NCBI RefSeq assembly: GCF_034479615.1
Contig: NZ_CP140255.1
Span: forward strand, 2,728,001 to 2,792,000
DNA length: 64,000 nucleotides
Origin: Vreelandella neptunia
GTDB taxonomy: Bacteria; Pseudomonadota; Gammaproteobacteria; Pseudomonadales; Halomonadaceae
Direction: 5' to 3'
The notes beneath the pieces were generated by a model. It was given only the letters and a program-made list of their open reading frames with translations. It was not told the DNA's origin and did no database searches. Both the position numbers and the translations under genes were made by a program. Shown one piece after another: positions 31,520 through 41,523 of this stretch (the first letter of the stretch is position 1; every line of letters starts with the position of its first letter).

Positions 31520-32539
31520 CTACTGCTTAAAAACGCTGGTGAAGTGCGAAAGCTCTTTGAGTTTTTCGAGCGGCAGCTGAGAGGCCTGCGCGTCCTGAGC
31601 TACCATCACCCCCTCTTTTAAGGTATCCGCAACCCCCGAACAGTAGAGCGCGGCCCCAGCGTTTAGTGCGACCATATCGGCAGCGGCACCCTCACCGGAA
31701 AGCGCGGCCTTGACCAATCGCAGGCTGTCTTCGGCACTGGCGGCTTTCAGCGTTGCCAGGCTCTGGCGCTCAATGCCCAGTTCTTCAGGCGTAATGGTGT
31801 ACTGGGTAATCTCACCCTCTTTTAGCTCAGCGACCAGGGTGGGGCTAGCCAGGGAGATTTCATCCAGGCCGTCCTCTGAGTGGACGACCATCACGTGGCG
31901 GCTGCCCAGGGTTTTCAGCACTTCCGCCATTAATGGCACTAATTCTGGGGCGTAAACACCCAGCACCTGGTTCGGTGCGCCAGCAGGGTTGGTCAGCGGG
32001 CCCAAAATATTAAACAGCGTGCGCACGCCCATTTCCCGGCGCGGGCCAATGGCATAGCGCATGGCCGGGTGGTGGTTGGGTGCAAACATAAAGCCTACGC
32101 CCACCTGCTCAATACAGCGCGCTACCTGATCAGGCTTGAGATCCAGGTAGATACCCGCCACATCGAACAGATCCGCACTGCCCGACGACGACGAAACGCT
32201 GCGATTACCGTGTTTGGCTACATGGGCTCCGGCGGCCGCGGCGACAAAACTGGCGGCGGTGGAAACGTTAAACAGGTTGGCACCATCGCCACCGGTGCCG
32301 ACAATATCCACAACGTTTTCAGCACTCAGCTCAACGCGCTTCATCAACTCACGCATTACCTGGGCAGCGGCGCTAATTTCCGCGGCGCTTTCGCCTTTCA
32401 TGGCGAGGCCTACCAGCAGGCCGCCAATTTGCGCATCGCTTGCATCGCCGGTCATGATCTGACGCATTAAAGCGTGCATGGCATCGAAAGTGAGGTCTTC
32501 GCGGCGCATCACCGCATTAATCGCATCTCGCATTTGCAT
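31520..32539 (-). CDS. trpD: Anthranilate phosphoribosyltransferase
   Basis: Transfers phosphoribose from PRPP to anthranilate. The PRPP-binding GTGGDGANLFNVST loop, KHGNRSVSSSSGSAD, and the NPAGAPNQVLGVYAPEL segment are intact in 339 residues. It lies 37 bp after trpG and before trpC, as in Pseudomonas-type trpGDC operons. Confidence 0.97.
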   Translation of the reverse strand: MQMRDAINAVMRREDLTFDAMHALMRQIMTGDASDAQIGGLLVGLAMKGESAAEISAAAQVMRELMKRVELSAENVVDIVGTGGDGANLFNVSTAASFVAAAAGAHVAKHGNRSVSSSSGSADLFDVAGIYLDLKPDQVARCIEQVGVGFMFAPNHHPAMRYAIGPRREMGVRTLFNILGPLTNPAGAPNQVLGVYAPELVPLMAEVLKTLGSRHVMVVHSEDGLDEISLASPTLVAELKEGEITQYTITPEELGIERQSLATLKAASAEDSLRLVKAALSGEGAAADMVALNAGAALYCSGVADTLKEGVMVAQDAQASQLPLEKLKELSHFTSVFKQ

Positions 32540-32576
32540 GAGCAGAGGGGCCCCTAAAAGCGTGTGAAACCGGCCA

Positions 32577-33212
32577 TTAGCCGCGTTTTAAAAAGTTGGC
32601 CAACAGCTCGTGGCCTTGGCGGGTAAGAATTGACTCGGGGTGAAACTGCACCCCTTCTATATCCAGTTCGCGGTGACGAAACCCCATAACTAAACCGGGG
32701 GTTACATCGTCATCGCCTGTCCAGGCAGTCACTTGCAAACAGTCGGGCAGGCTCGCTTTATCGACCACCAGGGAGTGATAGCGGGTAACCTCAACCGGGT
32801 TATCCAGCCCTTCAAACACGCCTTGGTTAGCGTGAAGCACGGCTGAGGTTTTGCCGTGCATCACCTGCGGCGCGCGCACGACCTTGCCACCATACACCTG
32901 ACCAATCGCCTGATGCCCCAGGCAGACGCCTAAGATAGGCAGCCTGCCTGCAAAGTGTTTAATCGCGGCCATGGAGATCCCAGCCTCGTTGGGCGTGCAG
33001 GGCCCTGGCGATACCACCAGGTGCGACGGCTCCAGCTCTTCGATTTGCTCAATGGTGATATCATCATTGAGGTGAGTGATCACCTGCGCACCCAGCTCAC
33101 CCAGGTACTGGACAATGTTGAACGTGAAGCTGTCGTAATTATCTATCATCACCACTTTCGGCGCTGCCTGTTGCTGTGATGGCTGTTTGTGCACCGACTG
33201 AGCTTGCGCCAT
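32577..33212 (-). CDS. trpG: Anthranilate/aminodeoxychorismate synthase glutamine amidotransferase
   Basis: Class I glutamine amidotransferase supplying ammonia to TrpE and probably PabB. The nucleophile Cys is in [13 protein letters not shown], and the His-Glu pair in VQFHPES. Family members usually begin at the [11 protein letters not shown] strand; here the ATG at 33212 adds about 21 residues rich in Gln, and an ATG at 33149 is an alternative start. The usual partner gene trpE is absent from the adjoining region, while pabB is at 12.7 kb. Confidence 0.95.
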   Translation of the reverse strand: MAQAQSVHKQPSQQQAAPKVVMIDNYDSFTFNIVQYLGELGAQVITHLNDDITIEQIEELEPSHLVVSPGPCTPNEAGISMAAIKHFAGRLPILGVCLGHQAIGQVYGGKVVRAPQVMHGKTSAVLHANQGVFEGLDNPVEVTRYHSLVVDKASLPDCLQVTAWTGDDDVTPGLVMGFRHRELDIEGVQFHPESILTRQGHELLANFLKRG

Positions 33213-33598
33213 TGCCCCATTTGCTCCATTGCGTCATTTCGACCACAGATTAGATCTGTTAATGGAGTGATGATAACGCAACCGAGCACTTCCTTGCAGG
33301 GGTTAAGTGTCAACCTGCCCCCCTTTCGACTACCAGCACTCCGGGCAATAGATCACAGCTTTGGATGACCAAGTCGATGCGGAAAAGAAGAAACCATTCG
33401 GACGGTCATAAGGAACGCTATGTTTAGGAGTGAAATACAGGCTCTTTTCAGCATAGTGGCCCTTTCTACTTGAGAGTATTCTGCCTTGAGCAATACTTGT
33501 TTCGGCCTGCCGCTGTATCGGAACTGGCAACCAGCCACCGCAGTCTTTATTATCTGCCGTCTTTTTAGATAGCCTTTTTAACCAGTTAGGAGCGTGGG
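33213..33598. other. trpG-metal-binding protein divergent region (386 bp, no gene)
   Basis: This gap lies where trpE is often found. Neither strand shows a recognisable trpE remnant or other gene; a 91-codon minus-strand frame with a TTG start has no recognisable protein features. Promoters for trpG and the plus-strand gene should lie here. No leader peptide with Trp codons was identified. Confidence 0.4.
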
Positions 33599-34519
33599 AT
33601 GTCAAAGTGGGTTACCTGGGTATGTGCGCTCTTATTCGTCGCGCTGATAAGCTATGCGCCAGCGTATGCCAATACAACACTGCGCGTTATTGCTTCCTTT
33701 TCAGTCATGGAGGAGCTGGTCAAACGGGTGGCGGGCGACACAGTCAGCGTTAATGTCATTGTACCGCGGGGGGAAGATGTTCACCGCTGGGAGTTAACGC
33801 CACCCAATGTGCTGGCGTTAGAAGAGACCCATATCGTGTTTTATAACGGGCTTGGGCTAGAGCCCTGGATACGTCATGTTGAAGCGATGTCTGACGATCA
33901 GCTAACACTAGTGGAAGTGGCTAGAGAGGCCGACTATACACCGCTGATCATTTCGACCGGGCAGCATAAAGGGGCGCTAGACCCACACATGTGGATGGAT
34001 CCAGAGGGTGCCGCGGCCTACATTGATGTCATTGCCGAGACCTTGGCAGCTCACCTACCCGACCAGGCCGAAGCGTTTTATAGCCGTGCTGAAGAGGCAC
34101 GCAAGGCGCTGAATAATCTTAGCCTAGCGGTGAAAGAGCGCCTGGAAGGAATTCCACAAACGAACCGCACCTTGGTGACCAGCGAAGCAGGCTTTGGCTA
34201 TTTCGCCCGCGCTTACGCATTTGAAGCGCATGGCGTCTGGGGGGTTAACCATGAGACCCAGGGCAGCGCCCAGGCAATGGCTAAAATGAGCGAATATCTT
34301 GCTAATAATCGTCCACGCCCACCGGCGCTGTTTTTTGAAAGTACCACGCCCAGTATTCATATGGATGCCCTGTCTCGGGAAGCCTCACTACCTCTGGCTG
34401 GCCCACTGTATGTCGACTCGCTGAGCGGTGAAAGTGGCCCCGCGGCTAACTACGCGGACATGCTGCACCATAACGCTGAAGTGATGCATACCGCGCTAGG
34501 GGGGGCCACGGCTGAGTAA
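33599..34519 (+). CDS. Metal ABC transporter substrate-binding protein (cluster A-I)
   Basis: Periplasmic metal-binding protein of the ZnuA/PsaA family, 306 residues with a signal peptide (cleavage near AYANTT). Four metal ligands are visible: His62 (EDVHRWE), His130 (DPHMW), Glu196 (TSEAGFGYFARAYAF) and Asp273 (YVDSL). A Glu rather than His at the third site is the pattern of Mn/Fe binders. The His-rich loop of Zn-specific ZnuA is absent. No permease or ATPase gene lies beside it, so it is an orphan here. It occupies the space between gph and trpG. Confidence 0.88.
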   Translation: MSKWVTWVCALLFVALISYAPAYANTTLRVIASFSVMEELVKRVAGDTVSVNVIVPRGEDVHRWELTPPNVLALEETHIVFYNGLGLEPWIRHVEAMSDDQLTLVEVAREADYTPLIISTGQHKGALDPHMWMDPEGAAAYIDVIAETLAAHLPDQAEAFYSRAEEARKALNNLSLAVKERLEGIPQTNRTLVTSEAGFGYFARAYAFEAHGVWGVNHETQGSAQAMAKMSEYLANNRPRPPALFFESTTPSIHMDALSREASLPLAGPLYVDSLSGESGPAANYADMLHHNAEVMHTALGGATAE

Positions 34520-34533
34520 GCGACCGGCCAAGC

Positions 34534-35283
34534 CTAGCCCACCACCTTTGTCGCCCAAGGTGCGTTCAACAGCAGCTCAGTTAAAGAACTGAGCACTAGA
34601 TCGGGGTGACTGTTCTCTATTGGCTCCCCATGGTTGTAACCATAGGGCAGCGCCAGGGTAGTAAAGCCCGCCGCCTTACCGGCAGCCATATCGTGACGTG
34701 AATCGCCGACCATCACACACTCAGCTGGCGGTATTTGGCAATGGTGCGCAGCGTGAAGCAGCGGCAATGGATGGGGCTTCTTTTCGGCCAGCGAATCACC
34801 GCCAATCCATAGCGTAAAATAGTCAAGCAGCTCGAAGTGCTTTAACAGCGGCTCAATAAAACTCTCGGGCTTGTTGGTGATCAGCACCAGTGTCAGACCT
34901 TGTTGATGCAGCGCCTCTAGGGCTTGCTTTACGCCAGGGTAGAGTGTTGTCAGGGTATTGGGTGCAGCGCCGTAGTGCACCATAAACACATCATAGGCGC
35001 GCTGTTGCAGGCTAGGTTCTGGCGGGGCTTGCAACGCCCAGGTCAGAGCTCGTTCTACTAATACCGGCGCGCCGTTGCCTACCCAATCCCGTACCTCTGC
35101 TTCGCTCGGTTCAGGCAACCCCAGCTCGTCTAACGTGCGCGCCACTGCGACGGCAAGGTCGGGCACTGAATCAATCAGCGTGCCATCCAAGTCGAACGCA
35201 ATCAGCCGTTTACCCTGTAGTATTGTGTGTAACTCTGAATAGTTTATGGGATGCACTTTCAATGCTCTCTGCCTCATTTCCAT
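34534..35283 (-). CDS. gph: Phosphoglycolate phosphatase (HAD family)
   Basis: HAD-superfamily phosphatase that removes 2-phosphoglycolate. Motif I is FDLDGTLIDSVPDLA, motif II is ITNKP, and motifs III/IV are in KKPHPLPLL and MVGDSRHDMAAG. The rpe-gph neighbourhood (rpe lies upstream on the same strand, interrupted by an opposite-strand NDH-2 gene) supports the assignment. The first ATG gives 249 residues; a slightly later GTG is possible. Confidence 0.93.
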   Translation of the reverse strand: MEMRQRALKVHPINYSELHTILQGKRLIAFDLDGTLIDSVPDLAVAVARTLDELGLPEPSEAEVRDWVGNGAPVLVERALTWALQAPPEPSLQQRAYDVFMVHYGAAPNTLTTLYPGVKQALEALHQQGLTLVLITNKPESFIEPLLKHFELLDYFTLWIGGDSLAEKKPHPLPLLHAAHHCQIPPAECVMVGDSRHDMAAGKAAGFTTLALPYGYNHGEPIENSHPDLVLSSLTELLLNAPWATKVVG

Positions 35284-35380
35284 TAGAAAACCATCTTACC
35301 TGCTTAAAGCAAACTTTCGCATTAGTCAGCAGCGTAAGAACCTTCTATGCTGGGGCTAATTTAGTTAAGGAGGTAGTGAT

Positions 35381-36679
35381 ATGCCCACTCCCAGAATCGT
35401 GATTGTCGGCGCTGGCGCTGGCGGTTTAGCCCTTGCCACACGATTAGGCCGTACCTTGGGTAAGCGCAAACGCGCAGAAATTGTGCTGCTGGATCGCAAT
35501 ACCACTCACGTGTGGAAGCCGCTGCTCCACGAACTGGCCACCGGCGTGCTGAACTCCAGCATGGACGAGGTGGATCTTCGTGGACACTCATCGGCCCACT
35601 TCTACCGCTATCAGCGTGGCTCGCTCACCGGCGTAGATCGTGAGCAGCAGACGCTGCAATTAGCACCGATTCATGATGAAGATGGGCAAGAGGTGCTACC
35701 CGCCCGCGAGCTTGCCTACGACTATCTGGTCATGGCAATAGGCAGCGTTTCCAACGATTTCGGCACGCCCGGCGTAGCGGAGCACTGCCACTTCATTGAT
35801 TCGCCCGAGCAGGCCAAGGCGTTCCAGCGCGATATGATCAACACCTTTCTGCGCTATACCGACCCCAATCTACGTCAGCATACTCAGTTGACCATTGGCA
35901 TCGTCGGCGGTGGTGCGACAGGAGTAGAGCTGGCGGCGGAATTGTTTGACGCTTCGCGCATGCTCAATGCCTATGGAGTGACGGCATTAGATAACCAGCA
36001 AATCAGTGTCCATCTATTAGAGGCGGCACCCCGCTTGCTGCCGGGGCTCTCCGAGCGGGTTAGTCAAACGGTTAAAACAGAGCTTGAGAGCATGGGGGTG
36101 ACTGTCCACACTGATACCGCCGTTAAAGAAGCTCAGGCGTATCAGTTGCTCACCGGTGACGATGAGGTGATTAAAACCGATATCAACGTGTGGGCAGCGG
36201 GTATCAAAGCGCCGCCGTTTTTGGCGGAGCTAGGCCTGACAACGAATAAGAAAAACCAAATTGAAGTAAAAAGCACCCTACAAAGCGTCGATGATGAGAA
36301 GATTTTTGCCCTAGGCGACTGCGCCAGTTGCCCAATGGGAGAAGATAGCACCGTTCCGCCGCGCGCCCAGGCTGCACACCAGCAGGCTAAGCTGCTCGCC
36401 AAAAACCTGGTCAATAAACTGGAAGGCAAACCGCTAGCCGACTTCCGCTACCGCGATCACGGCTCACTGGTATCGCTGGCCCGCTACGATGCGGTAGGTA
36501 ATTTGATGCGCAGCTCCGCCTCCCGCGGCCTGTTTTTAGAGGGCTGGCTGGCTCGCCAAGCCTATGCATCGCTCTACCGTATGCACCAGCTCTCTATTCA
36601 TGGGGCGCCGAAGACGGGGCTAGCGTGGCTGGTCGATAAGCTTAATCGTTACTTAAAGCCGCGCATGAAATTGCACTAA
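35381..36679 (+). CDS. ndh: Type II NADH:quinone oxidoreductase
   Basis: Single-subunit membrane-associated flavoprotein oxidising NADH without proton pumping. FAD-binding GAGAGGLALATRLG at the N-terminus, NAD-binding GIVGGGATGVELAAEL at about residue 170, and FALGDCASCP near 305 are diagnostic. A strong ribosome-binding site AAGGAGGTAGTGAT precedes the ATG. The 432-residue length and C-terminal amphipathic part fit NDH-2. It is inserted between gph and rpe on the opposite strand. Confidence 0.94.
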   Translation: MPTPRIVIVGAGAGGLALATRLGRTLGKRKRAEIVLLDRNTTHVWKPLLHELATGVLNSSMDEVDLRGHSSAHFYRYQRGSLTGVDREQQTLQLAPIHDEDGQEVLPARELAYDYLVMAIGSVSNDFGTPGVAEHCHFIDSPEQAKAFQRDMINTFLRYTDPNLRQHTQLTIGIVGGGATGVELAAELFDASRMLNAYGVTALDNQQISVHLLEAAPRLLPGLSERVSQTVKTELESMGVTVHTDTAVKEAQAYQLLTGDDEVIKTDINVWAAGIKAPPFLAELGLTTNKKNQIEVKSTLQSVDDEKIFALGDCASCPMGEDSTVPPRAQAAHQQAKLLAKNLVNKLEGKPLADFRYRDHGSLVSLARYDAVGNLMRSSASRGLFLEGWLARQAYASLYRMHQLSIHGAPKTGLAWLVDKLNRYLKPRMKLH

Positions 36680-36693
36680 ACGACCCTTGTATA

Positions 36694-37386
36694 TTACTTG
36701 GCCAGCGCCGCACGCAGCTGTTTGATTACCGTGTCATAGCCGTGCGGGTCGCTGGCTTCGTGGGCGCTGAAAATGGCGGAACCTGCCACAAAGGTATCAG
36801 CGCCCGCTGCGGCGATCTCGGCGATGTTATCCACTTTCACACCACCGTCGATTTCCAAGCGAATAGGCCGTCCTGACGCATCAATACGCGCCCGCGCTTC
36901 ACGCAGCTTGTCCAGCGTACCGGGAATAAAGGATTGCCCACCAAAACCTGGATTGACGCTCATCAGCAGCACCATATCGACTTTATCCATCACATAGTCG
37001 AGATAGGAGAGCGGTGTAGCCGGATTAAACACCAGGCCGGCTTTACAGCCGCCGTCACGAATTAGCTGCAGCGAGCGGTCGACATGCTCAGACGCTTCCG
37101 GATGAAAGGTAATATAGCTGGCGCCCGCCTCGATAAAATCGCTGATCATGCGATCCACCGGTTTCACCATCAGATGCACATCAATAGGCGCAGTCACCCC
37201 GTGTTTACGCAGCGCTTTGCACACCATGGGGCCAATGGTCAGGTTGGGCACATAGTGATTATCCATGACGTCGAAGTGCACCACATCCGCGCCTGCAGAC
37301 AGCACGTTATCCACCTCCTCACCCAGCCTGGCAAAGTCAGCCGATAAAATAGAGGGGGCAATCAAGAAATCCTGCGCAGCGGTCAT
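36694..37386 (-). CDS. rpe: Ribulose-phosphate 3-epimerase
   Basis: Pentose phosphate pathway TIM-barrel epimerase. Motifs include [32 protein letters not shown] (metal-binding His and Asp), [13 protein letters not shown] and [11 protein letters not shown]. The ATG at 37386 gives [12 protein letters not shown] and 230 residues, the family length; a TTG at 37455 is in frame but extends without support. It converges on ndh with 14 bp between stops. Confidence 0.96.
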   Translation of the reverse strand: MTAAQDFLIAPSILSADFARLGEEVDNVLSAGADVVHFDVMDNHYVPNLTIGPMVCKALRKHGVTAPIDVHLMVKPVDRMISDFIEAGASYITFHPEASEHVDRSLQLIRDGGCKAGLVFNPATPLSYLDYVMDKVDMVLLMSVNPGFGGQSFIPGTLDKLREARARIDASGRPIRLEIDGGVKVDNIAEIAAAGADTFVAGSAIFSAHEASDPHGYDTVIKQLRAALAK

Positions 37387-37532
37387 ATTCCATTCCTGCT
37401 TATCAATCAGTAGACGAAGGGTAGTCACTCGATATACCTGCGAGTGTGCAGGCAAGAGAGCAAAGCCAGGCCGCTATCTTAGCAGAGCCGCTTAGCAGAA
37501 CCACGTATCAGCTCTTTGCATGGCATCACACA

Positions 37533-37557
37533 TATATTCTTAAATAGAATATAAAAC
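37533..37557 (+). promoter_or_regulatory. Inverted repeat and GAATATAAAA motif upstream of the sulfate transporter
   Basis: TATATTCT and AGAATATA form an 8-bp inverted repeat with a 5-bp spacer (37533-37553). The right arm opens the 12-mer AGAATATAAAAC (37546-37557) shared with cysH and the cysB-trxA gap. The motif ends about 80 bp before the substrate-binding protein ATG, a position expected for an activator such as CysB. Inference from sharing and spacing. Confidence 0.45.
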
Positions 37558-37638
37558 ATGATTGTAATTCCACATTGATAGATTTAATCTTGCCAATATT
37601 GCGACACTAAGCGCCTACTGTTTTTAAGGAGTTTCTCT

Positions 37639-38649
37639 ATGGCACTGCCAACAATTTTCCGCCGCAGCCTGATTGCCATTGCGTTAGGCGTTACGGTAAG
37701 TGGAACCGCCGCCGCCCAAGAGCGGGAGCTACTTAACTCCTCTTACGATATCGCTCGCGAGCTGTTTGCTGCGATCAATCCCGAGTTTCAAGCCTGGTGG
37801 CAGGAAGAGCACGGTGAAGAGATTGCCATTAGTCAGTCTCACGGCGGCTCTTCCGCACAAGCCCGCGCCATCCTTCAGGGTCTACGTGCCGATGTGGTGA
37901 CCTTTAACCAGGTCACCGACGTACAGGTACTCGCCGATGCAGGGCTGGTAGCCGAAGATTGGCAGGATGCGTTTGAGAACAATGCCTCCCCCTACTACTC
38001 CACCACTGCCTTCTTGGTACGCAAAGGCAACCCCAAAGGCATCGAAAGCTGGGACGATCTAGTCCAAGAAGATGTAGAAGTGGTCTTCCCCAACCCGAAA
38101 ACCTCGGGTAATGGCAGATACACCTATCTAGCTGCCTGGGGCTTTGCCGAGAACGAGTTCGATGGCGATGAAGAGCAAATCGAAGAGTTCATGCGCACTT
38201 TCCTCGCCAATGTGGCGGTGTTCGATACCGGCGGTCGTGGTGCAACCACCAGCTTTATCGAACGTGAAATTGGCGATGTGCTGATCAGTTTCGAGTCTGA
38301 AGTCAACAACATTCGCAAGGAATACGGCAGCGACGACTACGAAGTCATCGTGCCGCCCGTTAGCATCCTGGCCGAGTTCCCTGTTGCAGTGGTCGGCGAA
38401 AACGCTGAGCGAAATGGTAACAGCGACTTGGCCCAAAGCTATCTTGAGTACCTCTACACGGAAGAGACTCAGCGCCTGCTCGCGGGCTTTAACTACCGGG
38501 TGCATAACGAAACGGTGGTAGAGGAGTTCGCTGATCAGTTCCCAGAGACCGAACTGCTCGAAGTAGACGACGTATTCGGTAGCTGGGATGAGGCAATGGA
38601 GACCCACTTCGAAGGTGGCGCCCTTCTCGACCAGCTACAGCGCCGCTAA
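37639..38649 (+). CDS. Sulfate ABC transporter substrate-binding protein
   Basis: Periplasmic sulfate/thiosulfate-binding protein of the Sbp/CysP family, 336 residues. A signal peptide ends near TAAAQE. The mature part shows LLNSSYDIARELFAAIN, SHGGSSAQARAI, FPNPKTSGNGRYTYLAAWG and FDTGGRGATTSF, which build the sulfate site. Sbp and CysP cannot be told apart with certainty by eye. First gene of a four-gene operon with cysT, cysW and cysA. Confidence 0.94.
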   Translation: MALPTIFRRSLIAIALGVTVSGTAAAQERELLNSSYDIARELFAAINPEFQAWWQEEHGEEIAISQSHGGSSAQARAILQGLRADVVTFNQVTDVQVLADAGLVAEDWQDAFENNASPYYSTTAFLVRKGNPKGIESWDDLVQEDVEVVFPNPKTSGNGRYTYLAAWGFAENEFDGDEEQIEEFMRTFLANVAVFDTGGRGATTSFIEREIGDVLISFESEVNNIRKEYGSDDYEVIVPPVSILAEFPVAVVGENAERNGNSDLAQSYLEYLYTEETQRLLAGFNYRVHNETVVEEFADQFPETELLEVDDVFGSWDEAMETHFEGGALLDQLQRR

Positions 38650-38675
38650 TATTCATTTATGAGCCAGCCTGAACT

Positions 38676-39530
38676 ATGAGTCAACTTGCCACCTGGCGAA
38701 CCGGCAGCACACGCGTGCTGCCGGGTTTTGGCCTTTCTATGGGTATCAGCGTGCTGTTTATCTCGCTGGTGCTGCTGCTCCCTATTACGGGCCTGTTCGG
38801 TCAGTTAGCGGAGCTTAGTTTTGCCGAGTACTGGGCGATCATTACCGAAGGGCGCGTGGTCGCCAGCTATATGGTCACCATTGGCGCGGCAGCCGTTGCG
38901 GCGATTATCAACGCCATATTTGGCTTATTGCTGGCGTGGGTGTTAGTTCGCTACGACTTTCCTGGCAAGCGCTTACTGGATGCCTTAATGGATCTACCCT
39001 TTGCGCTCCCCACCGCGGTGGCAGGCATTACGCTGGCAACCCTTTACGCCAGCAGCGGCTGGATGGGTGGATTGCTGGAGCCGCTAGGGTTTCAAGTCGC
39101 TTACACCTGGGTGGGCATCGCCCTGGCCATGGCCTTTACCAGCATCCCGTTTGTAGTGCGCACGGTGCAGCCGGTACTGGAAGATATGCCAGTGGAAGTC
39201 GATGAAGCCGCTATGTCGTTGGGTGCTACCGACGGTGTGGCCTTTCGCCGCGTGATCTTGCCGCATATCTGGCCCGCCTTGGTGACTGGAACCGGGCTGG
39301 CGTTTGTGCGTTCGCTGGGCGAGTTCGGAGCGATCATTTTTATCGCCGGCAACATGCCTTATGAAACGGAGATCACCGCACTGATGATTTTCGTTAAGCT
39401 GCAAGAGTATGACTATGCGGGGGCTTCAGCGATTGCATCGGTGGTATTGTTTGTCTCCCTGGCGCTGCTACTGGCGATTAATATTTGGCAGGGACGCTTT
39501 GTGCGCCGCCTGCATGGAGGTAAGGGGTAA
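38676..39530 (+). CDS. cysT: Sulfate ABC transporter permease CysT
   Basis: Inner-membrane permease (CysT/CysU) of 284 residues with about six helices. The EAA loop appears as DEAAMSLGATDGVAFRRVILPHIWPALVTG, which docks CysA. The LPFALPTAVAGITLATLY segment is typical for the sulfate permease. It begins 26 bp after the binding-protein stop, and its stop overlaps the cysW start by one base. Confidence 0.95.
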   Translation: MSQLATWRTGSTRVLPGFGLSMGISVLFISLVLLLPITGLFGQLAELSFAEYWAIITEGRVVASYMVTIGAAAVAAIINAIFGLLLAWVLVRYDFPGKRLLDALMDLPFALPTAVAGITLATLYASSGWMGGLLEPLGFQVAYTWVGIALAMAFTSIPFVVRTVQPVLEDMPVEVDEAAMSLGATDGVAFRRVILPHIWPALVTGTGLAFVRSLGEFGAIIFIAGNMPYETEITALMIFVKLQEYDYAGASAIASVVLFVSLALLLAINIWQGRFVRRLHGGKG

Positions 39531-40357
39531 TGCGTCGAATTGGTGATGCACCGCTTATCCGGCGCCTGCTGATAGGCGCCGCCCTGGTGCTGTCAGCACT
39601 GTTTCTACTGCTGCCGCTGGTGGCCATTTTTGCTCAGGCATTCTCCCAGGGCGTAATGGTGTTCTGGTCGAACGTCAGTAATACCTTCACCCTGCACGCG
39701 ATTGGTCTGACGCTGGTGATTGCGCTGTTGACCATTCCCGTGTGCCTGGTATTTGGCGTTGCCCTGGCGTGGCTGGTCACGCGGTTTAGCTTTCCTGGGC
39801 GGCGTATTCTGCAAACGTTGATCGATATTCCCTTTGCGGTCTCCCCCGTTGTCGCGGGTCTGATTTACCTGCTGCTGTATGGCCGCAACGGTTGGATCGG
39901 CACTTGGCTGGACGGCTATGATATTCAGCTGATGTTTTCTTGGCCGGGCATTCTCATGGTGACCATTTTTGTTACCTGCCCTTTTGTCGCCCGGGAACTG
40001 ATCCCGTTGATGCAGGCCCAAGGCTCTCGTGAAGAGGAGGCGGCGGTGACCCTGGGTGCTTCCGGCTGGACGACCTTCCGTCGCGTTACGCTGCCCAACA
40101 TCCGCTGGGCGCTGCTTTATGGCGTCATTCTGACTAACGCCCGCGCCGTGGGGGAATTTGGCGCTGTCTCGGTGGTCTCCGGCGCTATTCGCGGTAAAAC
40201 CAATACGCTACCCCTGCACCTTGAGCAGCTGTATCAGGATTATAATGCCGTGGGGGCGTTTGCCTGCGCGGCCCTACTCGCCTTTATTGCCCTACTGACG
40301 CTCGCCGCCAAGGCCGGGCTGGAATGGCGCGCAGCGCGCCGGGAGGCATTTGCATGA
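39530..40357 (+). CDS. cysW: Sulfate ABC transporter permease CysW
   Basis: Second inner-membrane permease of the sulfate importer, 275 residues. The [19 protein letters not shown] segment and EAA loop [31 protein letters not shown] are clear. GRNGWIG and [14 protein letters not shown] are CysW-specific. A GGAGG lies just before its ATG. The stop overlaps the cysA ATG. Confidence 0.95.
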   Translation: MRRIGDAPLIRRLLIGAALVLSALFLLLPLVAIFAQAFSQGVMVFWSNVSNTFTLHAIGLTLVIALLTIPVCLVFGVALAWLVTRFSFPGRRILQTLIDIPFAVSPVVAGLIYLLLYGRNGWIGTWLDGYDIQLMFSWPGILMVTIFVTCPFVARELIPLMQAQGSREEEAAVTLGASGWTTFRRVTLPNIRWALLYGVILTNARAVGEFGAVSVVSGAIRGKTNTLPLHLEQLYQDYNAVGAFACAALLAFIALLTLAAKAGLEWRAARREAFA

Positions 40358-41448
40358 GCATTCACTTACACAACATCGCTAAGCACTTCGGCACCACCCA
40401 GGCGTTAGAGCCGATCAACCTGGATATTCACGAAGGCGAGCTGGTCGGCCTGCTTGGCCCCTCAGGCTCAGGTAAAACCACGCTGCTGCGGATTATCGCT
40501 GGCTTGGAAAATGCCGACCGCAACGCACAGCCCAGCAAAATTCTGTTTGGCGACCGCGACGTGACCAATGTCCATGTGCGTGACCGGCGGATCGGCTTTG
40601 TATTCCAGCACTACGCGCTATTTCGCCATATGAGCGTCTACGACAATGTGGCTTTTGGACTGACCGTGCTGTCGCGTAAACGCCGCCCGAGCAGTGGAGA
40701 GATTCGCGCCCGGGTGTTTAGGCTGCTTGAAATGGTCAAGCTGGAGCATCTTGCCAATCGCTACCCTGCCCAACTTTCCGGTGGCCAGCAGCAGCGTGTG
40801 TCCCTGGCCCGCGCCTTGGCAGTGGAGCCGGAAGTACTGTTATTGGACGAGCCTTTTGGCGCTCTGGACGCCAAAGTGCGCCAAGAGCTACGCCGCTGGC
40901 TGCGTCATCTTCACGATGAACTCAATTTCACCAGCGTTTTTGTCACCCACGATCAGGAAGAAGCGCTGGAGCTTTCTGACCGCGTCGTAGTCATGAGCAA
41001 CGGCCGTATAGAGCAAATTGATACTCCCGATGAACTCTACCGGGAACCCAAAAACCGCTTTGTGTTTGAGTTTCTAGGCGATGTGAATCATCTGGAAGGC
41101 AAAGTGACCAACGGCGTACTCACCTGTGGCGACGCATACTGGCACGTGGATCTACCCGATGGCCATGAAGAGCTGCTGCTACGCCCCCATGAAGTGCGGC
41201 TAACCGAACAACCCACCTCTGAGAGCCATCTACCGGTGACCATCACGGCGATCTCGCCGGTGGGTGCCGAGGTGCGCGTGGAGCTAGAGGCGGATTGGCT
41301 CGCCCAGCCTTGGCTGGCTACCGTGCGCCACACTGATTTTGAGCACTTGGCGCTTCGCCGCGGGCAACGCTTATTCGCCCATCCACGCCACTGGCGACGC
41401 TTCCCCAAAGCTGAGTCGAAAGCGACGGAGCAAAGCCGCGTGGCTTAA
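40354..41448 (+). CDS. cysA: Sulfate/thiosulfate import ATP-binding protein CysA
   Basis: ATPase energising the sulfate importer. Walker A is GPSGSGKTT, the signature is LSGGQQQR, Walker B is [16 protein letters not shown] and the switch His is in [11 protein letters not shown]-terminal TOBE-type regulatory part follows (about residues 240-355). The ATG at 40354 overlaps the cysW stop (ATGA) and follows GGGAGG; the in-frame upstream extension is rejected. The length of 364 residues is normal. A terminator follows. Confidence 0.96.
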   Translation: MSIHLHNIAKHFGTTQALEPINLDIHEGELVGLLGPSGSGKTTLLRIIAGLENADRNAQPSKILFGDRDVTNVHVRDRRIGFVFQHYALFRHMSVYDNVAFGLTVLSRKRRPSSGEIRARVFRLLEMVKLEHLANRYPAQLSGGQQQRVSLARALAVEPEVLLLDEPFGALDAKVRQELRRWLRHLHDELNFTSVFVTHDQEEALELSDRVVVMSNGRIEQIDTPDELYREPKNRFVFEFLGDVNHLEGKVTNGVLTCGDAYWHVDLPDGHEELLLRPHEVRLTEQPTSESHLPVTITAISPVGAEVRVELEADWLAQPWLATVRHTDFEHLALRRGQRLFAHPRHWRRFPKAESKATEQSRVA

Positions 41449-41456
41449 TGCAACGG

Positions 41457-41479
41457 CAGTTGCCCCTCGTGGGCAACTG
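41457..41479 (+). terminator. Terminator-like hairpin after cysA
   Basis: Perfect 9-bp stem CAGTTGCCC / GGGCAACTG with a 5-nt loop, 8 bp after the cysA stop, followed by ATTT. It closes the sulfate transport operon; the T-tract is weak. Confidence 0.7.
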
Positions 41480-41480
41480 A

Positions 41481-41510
41481 TTTAGCTCGCGACCACTCAA
41501 GCTTTCAACC
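41481..41510. repeat. Truncated REP-like half element
   Basis: TTTAGCTCGCGACCACTCAA and the following ten bases match the head-proximal part of copy C near 56.1 kb, but the GTGGGAGG end is missing. It lies 14 bp from the full copy B, so it looks like a decayed neighbouring unit. Confidence 0.65.
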
Positions 41511-41523
41511 TAATCGCGACAAC

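Noticed and set aside
33330-33605. 91-codon minus-strand frame in the trpG upstream gap
   Set aside because: TTG start inside the neighbouring gene, no good ribosome-binding site and no protein features; not trpE-like.
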